Shown one piece after another: positions 33,067-42,482 of a stretch of 52,026 bases of DNA. The notes under the pieces are model-generated. The model had not been told where the DNA came from, searched no databases, and saw nothing but the letters and a program-made list of their open reading frames with translations. The DNA lies in the NCBI GenBank assembly GCA_017555845.1, contig JAFZFO010000066.1, positions 1 to 52,026 on the forward strand, given 5' to 3'. This DNA comes from Bacteroidaceae bacterium (GTDB lineage Bacteria; Bacteroidota; Bacteroidia; Bacteroidales; Bacteroidaceae). Within the stretch, counting starts at the first letter, position 1. Each line of letters begins with the position of its first letter. Made by a program: the position numbers and the translations under genes.

Positions 33067-34896
33067 TTATCTTTTTATTGAATTTTCCATTTTACTGATG
33101 ACTGTAAGTGCCATCTTGTACACCTTATCCATTGTTGCACCTGCATCGCCTGGTGCGTAACGTGCAAATTCACACTCATTCAACAAATTCATGAGCTCGT
33201 CAACAAGCACATTGTCACATCCGCGTCTTGCCAATTCGTTGGAGATGTTGTCCTTTGACAATTGTGAAAGCGGTATATTCAACTTGTCGCTCATGTATCC
33301 CCAGACTGCCTTCAATGTCTCATCATAGAATTCATTGACACGGTTCTGCTGCAACAGCGGCTTCACACTCTTCAGACGGCGTACTGCAACCGAATTGGCC
33401 TTCTTTGTCTTTACAAGTGTGACATTCGAGTTCTCCTTGATGCGCTTGCTGTAGATCATTGCTGCAACAATGAAGAAGGCAAACGGAATAATGTACAGCA
33501 GACAGTACAGTGTCGTGCCATAGAATCTGTTACCGGAATTGTCGGCATCGCCAAGCTTAATATAGCGGATGTCATTGGCAAGGATTTTTCCGTCCTGTTT
33601 CACAACATACACATTGTTCTGCTGCACAGTCTGGCTTGCACCCTTGGCAACCTGAATTGTGTACTCCTTGCTTTCAACGGTCCTGTAACTGTCTGTAGCT
33701 GTGTCAAAATAAACGAATTTTGCAGCAGGAAGCGTAAACTCGCCAGCAGTGCGTGGTGTCACGACATATTCGTAGGTCTTTTCGCCGACAAAGCCTTTAG
33801 TGGTAAGCCTGTAGTTGTTTGTTATGATTGGGTCATACACATCGAACTCCGATGGGAATTCCACAATAGGGTCACCCATCAGTTTCATGTTTCCGTTGCC
33901 CTTGACAGTCACTTTCAAAGTAAACTCCTCGTTCGATTTCAACTGTTCGGTGCTGATGGTGCTGCTGAGCGAGAAGTGTCCTACACCACCCGAATAGCCA
34001 CTTGGCTTGCCGGCCGGCAGTTTTTCAACCTCAACAGTAACCTTGTTTGATTTGATTTTTTTCCTTACCTCGACATATGAGCTGCCACCATTGAACATCA
34101 TTTCAAATGGGTCCATAGAGCGGCGTGTCTGCACAGCAACCACAGCCTCATATTCCATTGATGGTATTTCAAGCTTGCCAGTCTCCTGTGGGAAAAGCAC
34201 AAACTGACGCCATACGAGTGTGTTGTAGTTGTGTCCGTTGTAGTGCTCCAACTCAAATTGGCGCTGCTGTGACAGTTCCACTTCCTGGATATTGAAACCT
34301 TTGAGATCAGGAACGGGGTTGTCAAGGTTTACAAGATTCACATCGGTGTAAACCTTGTATGTAAGCAAGAAGGCTTCCTGGTCATAGACTTTTGTCTTGC
34401 TTACAAGAGCCCTTACAAAAAGATTGTCATTAGTGATGTTTGTACCGGAATTGCTGTTCTGGGCTGGAGAAGAGCCGCGTCCACTACTCTGCTGCGCCGC
34501 CGATGCCTGGCTTTCGGGCAACACCTTCACTGTCAAAGGATTCGATGTATACTTCTTGCCACCAACCATTACCGATGCTCCGGGAATTGTCACATCACCC
34601 TCCTTGTCTATTGCAACAGTATAGGTAAATGTAATTGTCTGCGAAGAGGTCCTGCGTCCATTGATGTTTGAACTCTGTGTCATTACCGAGCTGCTCGGCC
34701 CCATGAGCACCCTCATACCATCAATTTCGGGTATTGTTGGTTGGCTATCGGTCTTTGTGTTTGCCTCATAGGCAATCTTGAACCGTCTGCCTACGACTAC
34801 AGACTTTGGTGCCGAAGCGATGAACGAAACCTCATCGGCAAAGGCTGCAGTGACCGTAATAAGAATGAATAGTGTAGATAATAATATCCTTTTCAT
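33067..34896 (-). CDS. batD: BatD: oxygen-tolerance protein
   Basis: 609 residues with signal peptide (1-20, ending AAFAD), a long periplasmic beta-rich region of repeated immunoglobulin-like segments (VVVGRRFKIAYEANTK, FTLKVTVKGNGNMKLMGDPIVEFP, YEYVVTPRTAGEFTLPAAKFVYFD), one membrane helix at about 470-492 and a cytoplasmic helical tail (LPLSQLSKDNISNELARRG-like region). It matches the BatD family. The Ser/Gln/Asn-rich piece at about 135-155 is low complexity. Starts 46 bases after the batC stop. Confidence 0.9.
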   Translation of the reverse strand: MKRILLSTLFILITVTAAFADEVSFIASAPKSVVVGRRFKIAYEANTKTDSQPTIPEIDGMRVLMGPSSSVMTQSSNINGRRTSSQTITFTYTVAIDKEGDVTIPGASVMVGGKKYTSNPLTVKVLPESQASAAQQSSGRGSSPAQNSNSGTNITNDNLFVRALVSKTKVYDQEAFLLTYKVYTDVNLVNLDNPVPDLKGFNIQEVELSQQRQFELEHYNGHNYNTLVWRQFVLFPQETGKLEIPSMEYEAVVAVQTRRSMDPFEMMFNGGSSYVEVRKKIKSNKVTVEVEKLPAGKPSGYSGGVGHFSLSSTISTEQLKSNEEFTLKVTVKGNGNMKLMGDPIVEFPSEFDVYDPIITNNYRLTTKGFVGEKTYEYVVTPRTAGEFTLPAAKFVYFDTATDSYRTVESKEYTIQVAKGASQTVQQNNVYVVKQDGKILANDIRYIKLGDADNSGNRFYGTTLYCLLYIIPFAFFIVAAMIYSKRIKENSNVTLVKTKKANSVAVRRLKSVKPLLQQNRVNEFYDETLKAVWGYMSDKLNIPLSQLSKDNISNELARRGCDNVLVDELMNLLNECEFARYAPGDAGATMDKVYKMALTVISKMENSIKR

Positions 34897-34942
34897 TATA
34901 TGTTTATTGTATTGGCAATGTTATATATGTTGTTTGTGGCTG

Positions 34943-35749
34943 TTACCAGTTCTTTTCAATATAACCGGAGTTGACTTTGGCTTTTTCAGCCTCTTCCATT
35001 TTCTCTCTTATCTCTTTCTCGTCCTGCATCAACGCTTTCAACATCTGTTCAATCTTCTCCTTATCCTCCTGCATCTCCTTTTCATCCTGTTGCTGCTCCT
35101 GCTCTTGCTGTTGTTGCTGTTGATCCTGCTGTTGCTGGTCTTGCTTCTGCTCCTCCTGATTTTCCTGCTGTTCCTGTTGCTGATCCTGTTGGTTCTGCTG
35201 CTGGTCGTTATTTTTCATCTGGTATAGAATCACCGCCAGATTATAACGTGCATCCTCATCATCAGGATTCTTGCGCAAAGCCTCCTTATAGGCTTCAGCA
35301 GCCGCATTGAGATCATTACGCATGTGGTTTGTCACTCCTATGTTATGATATATAGCAGAGTATTTGGCAGTATCCCCCTGCTCATTACCCGCCTTTTCAA
35401 GTCTTGCCATGGCATCCACCAAAGCCGAGTCTATTGCAGCCTCAAGCTTGTATCCCTCCTCGTTGAACGATTTGTCCAATGGAGAATAGTTCTTCATTAT
35501 TGAGTTTGTGGCAGTATTGTAGTTCACGAGGCTCTGCTGTGTATCAAAGCTGCCGGCCTTCATGTAGGGTTCTACAGCCGCTTCGTACAGGCTGTCAGCG
35601 TGCAATCCGTTTGCCTCAACAAGATACTCGTTCTGGCTCTTGACTCTTGGACTACCATCCTTAATCAGAGAATATGTCATATATAATGCAACTGCAGCAA
35701 TGACTGCAACAATGGCAAGGTATATATATTTTCTATTATCAAAGCTCAT
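34943..35749 (-). CDS. batC: BatC: TPR protein with Gln/Glu-rich tail
   Basis: 268 residues. One N-terminal membrane helix (9-26), a TPR region (about 40-180: KYSAIYHNIGVTNHMRNDLNAA, then KNPDDEDARYNLAVILYQ), and a C-terminal coiled-coil tail whose residues 183-222 are almost only Gln, Glu and Asp. The N-terminal anchor puts the TPR domain in the periplasm. The CAG/CAA-rich run is typical of batC genes but its exact length may vary among strains. Lies 28 bases downstream of batB. Confidence 0.9.
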   Translation of the reverse strand: MSFDNRKYIYLAIVAVIAAVALYMTYSLIKDGSPRVKSQNEYLVEANGLHADSLYEAAVEPYMKAGSFDTQQSLVNYNTATNSIMKNYSPLDKSFNEEGYKLEAAIDSALVDAMARLEKAGNEQGDTAKYSAIYHNIGVTNHMRNDLNAAAEAYKEALRKNPDDEDARYNLAVILYQMKNNDQQQNQQDQQQEQQENQEEQKQDQQQQDQQQQQQEQEQQQDEKEMQEDKEKIEQMLKALMQDEKEIREKMEEAEKAKVNSGYIEKNW

Positions 35750-35777
35750 ATATCAGATAATGTATATGTTGTTCAAT

Positions 35778-36782
35778 TCATTTCCTTTTTCTGCTCTTGT
35801 TGTCAAGATATGCAACTATTGCCAAGTCAAGCAACAGTAGTATGAATGCCATTGTGGCAGGATAAAGGAACAGTTCATTGTAACCGGTGTACATTTCGGT
35901 CGTTGTCTCGTCCTTGGTCATCTTGTCAAGCTGGTCAGAGAGTATCTTCTGTGCCTCATTGGTATTGTCAACATTAAGATACATACCGTTTCCGGCCTCG
36001 GCAATCTTCATTGCCATCTCCTCGTTCAATTTTGTAATGACAACCTGTCCTTCGCGGTCACGCAGGAAATTTCCATCGGACAATGGAATTCGTCCACCCT
36101 TGGTTGTTCCTATTCCAAGTATGAAAACCTTCTTCCCGCTCTCGGCAGCAGCTTTTGCGGCTTCCTCGGCACCACCCTCATGGTTCTCGCCATCAGTGAT
36201 AAGGACTATGGCCTTGCCAATCTTGTCATTAGGGGTAAAGCATCGCGATGCGAGATTGATGGCTGCACCGATATCCGTTCCCTGTCTTGACACAAGATTT
36301 GTGGATATACTCTCAAGGAACATCTCTATGGATATGTAGTCATCTGTTATAGGCAACTGCACATAGGCATCACCTGCAAACACAACCAATGCCACCTTGT
36401 TGCCCTTCAGCTGCTCGGCAAGGCGTTTTATCAAACGTTTTGCCTTCTCCAGACGGTTCGGCTTGATGTCATCGGCCAACATTGAATTGGAAATATCCAA
36501 TGCCACTACCATTTCAACGCCACGTGTGGTTACTGTTGTCTTTCCCTTTCCATAACGTGGGCGTGCCAAGGCTACAATCATCAATGCCAAGGCTACCAGC
36601 GAAATCCAGAACAGGACACTTGAACGTGTTGTCGAATATGATGGAATGAGCCTGGCTGTGAGCTCAGGATCGCCATAGCGTTTTATATTCCTCTTTCTTC
36701 TGTAGCAGGCATATTGATATATTACAATTGCCAATGGTATGAGCAGAAGAAGATATAGATATTCCGGTGTTGCAAATTTCAT
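35778..36782 (-). CDS. batB: BatB: von Willebrand factor A membrane protein
   Basis: 334 residues. Two N-terminal membrane helices (about 8-26 and 55-73), a VWA domain with metal site DISNS (96-100) and the later TDGENHEGGAEEAA, and a C-terminal membrane helix. Same organisation as BatA, to which it is paralogous. The domain between the helices faces the periplasm in models of the family. Fifteen bases follow the batA stop. Confidence 0.92.
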   Translation of the reverse strand: MKFATPEYLYLLLLIPLAIVIYQYACYRRKRNIKRYGDPELTARLIPSYSTTRSSVLFWISLVALALMIVALARPRYGKGKTTVTTRGVEMVVALDISNSMLADDIKPNRLEKAKRLIKRLAEQLKGNKVALVVFAGDAYVQLPITDDYISIEMFLESISTNLVSRQGTDIGAAINLASRCFTPNDKIGKAIVLITDGENHEGGAEEAAKAAAESGKKVFILGIGTTKGGRIPLSDGNFLRDREGQVVITKLNEEMAMKIAEAGNGMYLNVDNTNEAQKILSDQLDKMTKDETTTEMYTGYNELFLYPATMAFILLLLDLAIVAYLDNKSRKRK

Positions 36783-36797
36783 CTCTGTAATCCTTTA

Positions 36798-37787
36798 TTA
36801 AGGTATTTTCTTCAATATTGTATTGCGAAGCATTATCTCAAGCATAAGAGATACGATAGCAATCAGTGCAAAGATCATGAACATCTCCTTCTGGTCGCCA
36901 AAATGCTTTATCTCGAGTTTAGTACGCTCAAGCTGGTCAATCTCTTTATATATGTCAATAAGGCTCGACTTGCTTGATGAGCGGAAGTATTCGCCACCTG
37001 TCACTGAAGCTATGGACTTCAAAGTCTTCTCATCAAACTCGGAGTTGTTCAACAGGCCGTATGGTGTCTGCACAACTTCTGTATCTGTCCTGAAGCCAAT
37101 TGTGTAGATTCTTATGTCGTACTCCTTGGCAATCTTCGCAGCATCTTCAGGAGTTATCTCGCCGCTGTTGTTCGAACCGTCAGTGAGCAGTATGATAACC
37201 TTTGATTTGGCCTTGCTGTCCTTGAGACGTGAAACAGCGTTGGCAATTCCCAATCCAATGGCAGTACCATCCTTGAGAGCACCGTTCAGCACATATTCTA
37301 TGCCCGATTTGTCAATCAGGCTCAAGACGCTCCTGTAATCAATTGTCAGAGGACATTGTGTAAAACTCTCGCCGGCAAAAAGCGTAAGTCCTATATTGTC
37401 GTTTGTTCTGCCCGAAACGAACTGTGATGCAACCTCCTTTGCCACATCAATGCGGTTAGGCTGTATATCAACGGCCGACATACTTGTCGAGACGTCCATT
37501 GCAAGCATGATGTCTATACCCTCTACACTCTCCTCGCTCCAACGGGTTGTCGACACGGGGCGCATAAGCACCAATATCAGCATCGACAGAGTCAACACCC
37601 TGAGCACAAATGGTGCATGGATAAGGTAATTCTTGTATGTCTTCAGTTCCTTGCCGAATGGTAAGGTCGTCGACACCTTCATCGATGGCGACTGCTTACG
37701 GCCTCGTAACACATACCAAACTACATATGCAATGAGCGGTATGAAAAGCAACAGGTATATAATTCTCGTAAAATCCATTTCTTGCAA
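36798..37787 (-). CDS. batA: BatA: von Willebrand factor A membrane protein
   Basis: 329 residues. Two N-terminal membrane helices (about 10-27 and 58-75), VWA domain with MIDAS residues DVSTS (98-102), TDGSNNSGE, and a C-terminal helix. An in-frame ATG three codons later (M4) is an equally good start. VWA proteins beside MoxR ATPases usually form chaperone-like pairs: the ATPase works on or with the VWA protein. Starts 3 bases after the BatX stop. Confidence 0.92.
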   Translation of the reverse strand: MQEMDFTRIIYLLLFIPLIAYVVWYVLRGRKQSPSMKVSTTLPFGKELKTYKNYLIHAPFVLRVLTLSMLILVLMRPVSTTRWSEESVEGIDIMLAMDVSTSMSAVDIQPNRIDVAKEVASQFVSGRTNDNIGLTLFAGESFTQCPLTIDYRSVLSLIDKSGIEYVLNGALKDGTAIGLGIANAVSRLKDSKAKSKVIILLTDGSNNSGEITPEDAAKIAKEYDIRIYTIGFRTDTEVVQTPYGLLNNSEFDEKTLKSIASVTGGEYFRSSSKSSLIDIYKEIDQLERTKLEIKHFGDQKEMFMIFALIAIVSLMLEIMLRNTILKKIP

Positions 37788-37790
37788 ATA

Positions 37791-38873
37791 TTAGCCAATC
37801 AAATGACCCAAATCTGTTATCAAAAGCGCAGCTACGGCTATCATGATAGCTGATACTGCAATTATAGAGGCAATGAGCCAACGTTTCTGTGTCATTGAAC
37901 GGACATTCACTACCCTTTTCTCTACCGGTTTCTGGTTCTCTTCCTCAATATCTTTTGTTGCGTTCACAAAGTCTATCGCATAGAGCATATTACGGTCGTT
38001 CTCGTTCAATGAAGGCTTCATCTTGGCAAACTTCACAAGGTCGGCTACTTCAAGTATCTCCTTTACTTCCCTTATGGCCTCCTTGTCATTGAAGCGTAGA
38101 AGGTTCTCAATGATCTCGCCGGTTGTCATGTCGGCCGCGTTGAATTTGTAACGGTTGTGCATATACTCGCGCAGAGTGTCTGTCAGCCTTGTATAATAAT
38201 CCTTCACGCTCTCCTCCATGTGCAGTGTGTTGTCACTCTTTATCTCATCCATCTTCTGCAATGCGGTAAAATGTGACGGTTTACGTGGTTTTTCCCTTAT
38301 GATGCGTATTATGGGCTTGTTGTTAATGTATCTGATGACAATCCACACAAGCAACGCCAATAACACCAGAAACAGGAATGAGAGATACACTGTGTCGCGA
38401 TACTCGCTCCATGTGAGTTCCACATCCCAGACAGTGTTGAATCCTTTGATATTCTTTAGGTTTGTCGTGTCAATGGGTACGCTGTTTACCCACAGATTGG
38501 TCGTGTTTGTATAATATTCATCGCCATTGACCTTTGCTATTACAGGAGGAATTACCTGTAGGGAATCGGCAAATGATGTTATTGTACATTCGCTCCTGTA
38601 TGTTACACGTCCTTTGGAATCTACGCTCCTGTAACTTTTCTTGTCAAGGACTTCAATTCCGGCGGTCAATGCTTCCGGTATCTGCATCTCGACCATGTAA
38701 CCGCTATCCACCTTCAGTTCAAGCGTGAGTCTTGCATGCTCTCCAATGCGCATCTCCTTTGTGTCGATGTGCAACGAATCAAAGTAGGCATTGAACATCA
38801 CATTCTGCGACTTCACGGGCATAGCCATAAAGAAGAGAAACGTCAATGATATATATAGAAATATTTTCTTCAT
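37791..38873 (-). CDS. Bat-operon membrane protein of unknown function
   Basis: 360 residues. Signal peptide (1-22, ending VKSQ), a periplasmic beta-rich N-terminal half (MRIGEHARLTLELKVDSGY), a membrane helix at about 162-181, a cytoplasmic helical region (SVKDYYTRLTDTLREYMHNRYKFNAA), and a second helix near the C-terminus (about 335-355). Between DUF58 and batA, this position in Bacteroidetes Bat operons is held by a poorly named protein without BatA-E letter. The layout resembles DUF4381-type proteins. It is likely a membrane partner of the VWA proteins, inferred only from synteny. Confidence 0.8.
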   Translation of the reverse strand: MKKIFLYISLTFLFFMAMPVKSQNVMFNAYFDSLHIDTKEMRIGEHARLTLELKVDSGYMVEMQIPEALTAGIEVLDKKSYRSVDSKGRVTYRSECTITSFADSLQVIPPVIAKVNGDEYYTNTTNLWVNSVPIDTTNLKNIKGFNTVWDVELTWSEYRDTVYLSFLFLVLLALLVWIVIRYINNKPIIRIIREKPRKPSHFTALQKMDEIKSDNTLHMEESVKDYYTRLTDTLREYMHNRYKFNAADMTTGEIIENLLRFNDKEAIREVKEILEVADLVKFAKMKPSLNENDRNMLYAIDFVNATKDIEEENQKPVEKRVVNVRSMTQKRWLIASIIAVSAIMIAVAALLITDLGHLIG

Positions 38874-38899
38874 CAGTCATTCACTTTACAAAAACTGTC

Positions 38900-39769
38900 T
38901 CAACTGCGTTGTGCAAAGAGAGCCAAAAGAGCCTTTACATAATCCTGGTCGGTACGTACCGATACTGAATCGACACGGCTTCTCTGCAGTGTCTCTTTCA
39001 ATGCCAGACTCTGCTCCTTCCACCATGAACGCTGTGCTTCACGTACTTTTCTTGAAGATGTATCTATGTACATCTCCTCATCGCTCTCGGCATCACGGAT
39101 CTTTATCAGGCCTACATCGGGCAACTCTGCCAATCTGCGGTCATAAACCTGTATGGCAACAAGGTCATGCTTGCGGTTTGCAATAGTCATTGCATTCCTG
39201 TAGTCGCCTGTGCAGATGAAGTCACTCAACATGAATGCCGTACATTTCTTTTTCAATGCATTGGTGAGGAATTCCAACGGCACCTTGATGTCGGTTTTCC
39301 TGCTTTCAGGTTCAATGTTCAGCAGTTCCCTTATTATATATAGTATATGCTTACGACCCTTTTGTGGCGGAATGAACTTCTCAATCCTGTCGGTAAAGAA
39401 TATCACGCCAATCTTGTCATTGTTCTGTATTGCAGCAAAAGCTATTGTTGCGGCAATTTCAGCAAGCATTTCACGTTTTGTGCGGAGCGATGTACCAAAG
39501 TCAAGACTGTCCGAAAGATCGACAAGAAGCATCACGGTCAACTCACGTTCTTCCTCAAAGACCTTTACATAAGGCTTGTTGAAACGTGCAGTCACATTCC
39601 AGTCTATATCGCGCACATCGTCGCCATATTGATAGTCGCGCACCTCGCTGAAGGACATACCTCGGCCTTTGAATGCCGAATGGTATTGTCCTGCAAAGAT
39701 GTTGTGCGAAAGACCGCGTGTCTTTATCTCAATCTTGCGAACCTTTTTGATGAGTTCACTTGTCTCCAT
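38900..39769 (-). CDS. DUF58 domain protein of the Bat operon
   Basis: 289 residues. The DUF58 signature is RGMSFSEVRDYQYGDDVRDIDWN (about 35-60), followed by a VWA-like core MLLVDLSDSLDFGT. No signal peptide or helices, so it is cytoplasmic. DUF58 proteins are the constant companions of MoxR ATPases and VWA proteins. Here it follows moxR by 20 bases and precedes the BatX gene by 26. Exact role unknown. Confidence 0.9.
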   Translation of the reverse strand: METSELIKKVRKIEIKTRGLSHNIFAGQYHSAFKGRGMSFSEVRDYQYGDDVRDIDWNVTARFNKPYVKVFEEERELTVMLLVDLSDSLDFGTSLRTKREMLAEIAATIAFAAIQNNDKIGVIFFTDRIEKFIPPQKGRKHILYIIRELLNIEPESRKTDIKVPLEFLTNALKKKCTAFMLSDFICTGDYRNAMTIANRKHDLVAIQVYDRRLAELPDVGLIKIRDAESDEEMYIDTSSRKVREAQRSWWKEQSLALKETLQRSRVDSVSVRTDQDYVKALLALFAQRS

Positions 39770-39789
39770 ATCCTTGGACAGCTGATTTA

Positions 39790-40785
39790 TTAGGGTACCT
39801 CAACACTATTCAAAATGCGACTTACAATCTCATCGGTTGTAAGGTTGTTCGCCTCGGCCTCATAGCTCAAGCCGATGCGGTGACGCAGAACGTCGTGAGC
39901 AACCGCGCGTACATCCTCGGGGATAACGTAACCGCGACGCTTGATGAATGCATAGGCACGGGCCGCAAGCGCAAGGTTGATTGATGCACGTGGCGAAGCA
40001 CCGAATGAGATGTAATCCTTCATCTCCTTCATGCCATACTTGTCAGGGAAACGTGTTGCGAACACAATGTCTGCGATATACTGCTCAATCTTCTCATCGA
40101 TATATACTTCGCGTACCACCTTGCGTGCCTCCACGATATCCTCGGGCTTGAGCAGTGGCTTTACCTCAACCTTCTCGCCTGTAATATTCTGACGGATGAT
40201 GCGTTTCTCCTCTGAAAGCTCTGGGTAACCGATAATGACCTTGAGCATGAAACGGTCAACCTGTGCCTCGGGCAGTGGATATGTACCCTCCTGCTCTATG
40301 GGGTTCTGGGTTGCCATTACAAGGAAAGGAACTGGGAGTTTGAATGTCTCCTTGCCAATTGTAACCTGACGCTCTTGCATCGCCTCAAGCAATGCACTCT
40401 GTACTTTTGCAGGAGCACGGTTGATCTCATCGGCCAACACAAAGTTTGCAAAGACGGGGCCCTGCTTTACCTTGAAGTCCTCGCTTTTCTGGCTATATAC
40501 CATTGTACCCACAACGTCGGCGGGAAGAAGGTCGGGGGTAAACTGTATGCGGCTAAAATCGGCATCAATCAGTTCTGACAGAGTCTTGATTGCAAGAGTC
40601 TTTGCCAAACCGGGCAGACCCTCAAGCAGGATATGTCCATCGGACAACAGACCGATAAGCAATGACTCTACAAGATGCTTCTGTCCAACGATGACCTGAC
40701 TCATGCCGGTCTGCAGGTTGGTTACAAATGCGCTTTGTCTTTCAATCTTTTCATTCAACTCACGAATGTCAATAGTTGCACTCAT
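39790..40785 (-). CDS. MoxR family AAA+ ATPase
   Basis: 331 residues. Walker A GLPGLAKT (56-63), Walker B region VLADEINRAPAKVQSALLEAMQE, sensor ATQNPIEQEGTYPLPEAQVDRF. First gene of the Bat operon. MoxR ATPases act as chaperones that help maturation of VWA-domain partners, which are batA and batB further down. A -7 box lies upstream. Confidence 0.95.
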   Translation of the reverse strand: MSATIDIRELNEKIERQSAFVTNLQTGMSQVIVGQKHLVESLLIGLLSDGHILLEGLPGLAKTLAIKTLSELIDADFSRIQFTPDLLPADVVGTMVYSQKSEDFKVKQGPVFANFVLADEINRAPAKVQSALLEAMQERQVTIGKETFKLPVPFLVMATQNPIEQEGTYPLPEAQVDRFMLKVIIGYPELSEEKRIIRQNITGEKVEVKPLLKPEDIVEARKVVREVYIDEKIEQYIADIVFATRFPDKYGMKEMKDYISFGASPRASINLALAARAYAFIKRRGYVIPEDVRAVAHDVLRHRIGLSYEAEANNLTTDEIVSRILNSVEVP

Positions 40786-40820
40786 AATTATGTTTTGTAT
40801 ATTTTAGTTTTATTATTGGA

Positions 40821-40828
40821 CAAAATTA
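40821..40828 (-). promoter_or_regulatory. -7 box upstream of moxR/Bat operon
   Basis: The minus strand reads TAATTTTG (matches TAnnTTTG), 36 bases before the ATG. No good -33 element is found. Confidence 0.4.
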
Positions 40829-40912
40829 CAACTAACCGAGCTACCTTTATGTTAAATTCATTAAAATAGACTTAACCATTGTTAGCTTTAAACAAACTTT
40901 AACGTTATAGCG

Positions 40913-42166
40913 TTATTTCCTTGGCACTAAGCGAGGAATAACAAGCTTCATACCGCGGCACAAGTCGTTAGGTCTGTCCATATTGTTATATTTTACAATG
41001 TATGGCCACAATCTCTTGTCTCCATAATATTGTCTCGCAATCCTTGTCAATGTCTCGTCTGATGTGACTGTGTGCTCTGCAAGATTACCATCGGCAACAT
41101 AGCACGTTGTATCGGCTACTGTAATGTTCTTGAGGTTTATGGCTGCGAGTTCATCAACCAGCACAAATGTGTATGCTTCTTCAACTGCAGGCTCATCGGC
41201 AACAGCGTTGTCATCGACAGTTTCCACTACAATATCGGTCTCTGCTGGCAGAACAGCTGCAGGTGTCTCAAGAATCGTATCTGTTGCATGAATATCGTCT
41301 ACAATCACTTCCGGCTCATTGGCTGTAGCTGCAATAACCTGCAGTGTGTCGACGCATTGAGTTGCGTCATCTGCGACACTGTTACGGCTCATTCTATTGA
41401 CAAGAATAAAACCGACTGCAAATCCCAAGATGACAGATACAGCAATGTTCCATTTGCTTTTCTTCTTTTTTGCAGATGACGCTTTCTGCTCATGCTGTGT
41501 CTTTTTCTGCGGTACGCGCACAATGACAGGCTCTGCTGGTCTTTCCTGCACAGCGACAGGTTCGGACTCTGTTTCAACAACTGGCTGTCCGTTGTTTTCT
41601 TCAGTCGTCGGAACCACTTCCTCATCGTTTGTCTCCACTTCTGCAGCAACTTCTTCTGCAACAGGTTCTTCACTTGTTACAGGCTGTTCAGCATCCTCTG
41701 CAGGGCTTTCAACGGCTTCTGTTCCATTCATTTCTGCAGGAACCTCTGTCGGGGACTCTACAATTTCAACTATGGCATCTGACAGTTCAACCTGTTCTGC
41801 CGAATCTTCACTTTCGGGTTCATTGACAGAATCGGGCTGATAAGTCTCATCTACCTCTACAGGTTCAAACATGGCAAACGGCTGGTTCACATCATCCTTC
41901 AACGCATCAGCGGGGATGAATGTAAGTTTCTTGTGGCCCTTTATCTCTATTTTCTCTCCTGTGTTAACATTTACGCTGCCACGGCTGGCAACATCCATAA
42001 CCTTGAATGTTCCAAGGCCATTGATCTTAACAATGCCATCCTGTTCAAGACCCTCAATTATCAGATCGAAGAAGCTCTTGGTAAACAGCTCGGCTTTGGC
42101 AACAGAGATATTGCTCCCTTTCGCCAACAGCGAAATCAAATCGGACTGGTTCAATTTTGCATCCAT
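40913..42166 (-). CDS. HU-like DNA-binding, transmembrane, LysM protein
   Basis: 417 residues. Residues 1-95 form an HU/IHF domain (LISLLAKGSNISVAKAE, GIVKINGLGTFKV, VNTGEKIEIKGHKKLTFIPAD). Residues about 100-220 are a long acidic Pro/Glu/Val linker, then a Lys-rich stretch (221-238), a membrane helix at 239-257, a second acidic region, and a C-terminal LysM domain (364-412, AEHTVTSDETLTRIARQYYGDKRLWPYIVKYN). LysM binds peptidoglycan N-acetylglucosamine. The positive Lys cluster before the helix favours the N-terminus in the cytoplasm and LysM in the periplasm. It follows the free HU gene by 17 bases. Confidence 0.9.
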   Translation of the reverse strand: MDAKLNQSDLISLLAKGSNISVAKAELFTKSFFDLIIEGLEQDGIVKINGLGTFKVMDVASRGSVNVNTGEKIEIKGHKKLTFIPADALKDDVNQPFAMFEPVEVDETYQPDSVNEPESEDSAEQVELSDAIVEIVESPTEVPAEMNGTEAVESPAEDAEQPVTSEEPVAEEVAAEVETNDEEVVPTTEENNGQPVVETESEPVAVQERPAEPVIVRVPQKKTQHEQKASSAKKKKSKWNIAVSVILGFAVGFILVNRMSRNSVADDATQCVDTLQVIAATANEPEVIVDDIHATDTILETPAAVLPAETDIVVETVDDNAVADEPAVEEAYTFVLVDELAAINLKNITVADTTCYVADGNLAEHTVTSDETLTRIARQYYGDKRLWPYIVKYNNMDRPNDLCRGMKLVIPRLVPRK

Positions 42167-42183
42167 AGCTATACCCCTTTGTA

Positions 42184-42456
42184 TTATTTGAATTTATCTT
42201 TCAGTTTGTTGCTTGGCTTGAATGCCGGAACAATTTTGGGAGGCACCAGAAAGCGCTGTCCGGTCTTTGGATTTACCGACAGTCTCTCATTACGCATTTT
42301 CACTTCAAGAATACCGAATCCCGAAATGTTCAGCTGGTCATTCTCCTTAAGGCAACCGGTCATCAGCCCCACCAATGCGTCGACATTGGTACTTGCATCG
42401 GTTACAGAAATACCGCACTTCTTTGCCAGCTTTGTGATAAATTCCTTGTTGTTCAT
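42184..42456 (-). CDS. HU family DNA-binding protein
   Basis: 90 residues, the size of HU/IHF. Features: NKEFITKLAKKCGISVTDAS (dimer helices), NISGFGILEVKMRNERLSVNPKTGQ (the flexible DNA-clamp arm, with NPKTG), VPPKIVPAFKPSNKLKD at the end. A nucleoid protein that bends DNA as a dimer. It lies between the interrupted rimO gene (26 bases) and the HU-LysM gene (17 bases), so all three probably share a transcript. Confidence 0.92.
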   Translation of the reverse strand: MNNKEFITKLAKKCGISVTDASTNVDALVGLMTGCLKENDQLNISGFGILEVKMRNERLSVNPKTGQRFLVPPKIVPAFKPSNKLKDKFK

Positions 42457-42482
42457 ATTATTGATTCAACTATGTAGTGATA

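Noticed and set aside
34778-35227. Leu-rich plus-strand frame opposite batD/batC
   Set aside because: It mirrors the Gln-rich codons of BatC (CAG read as CTG).
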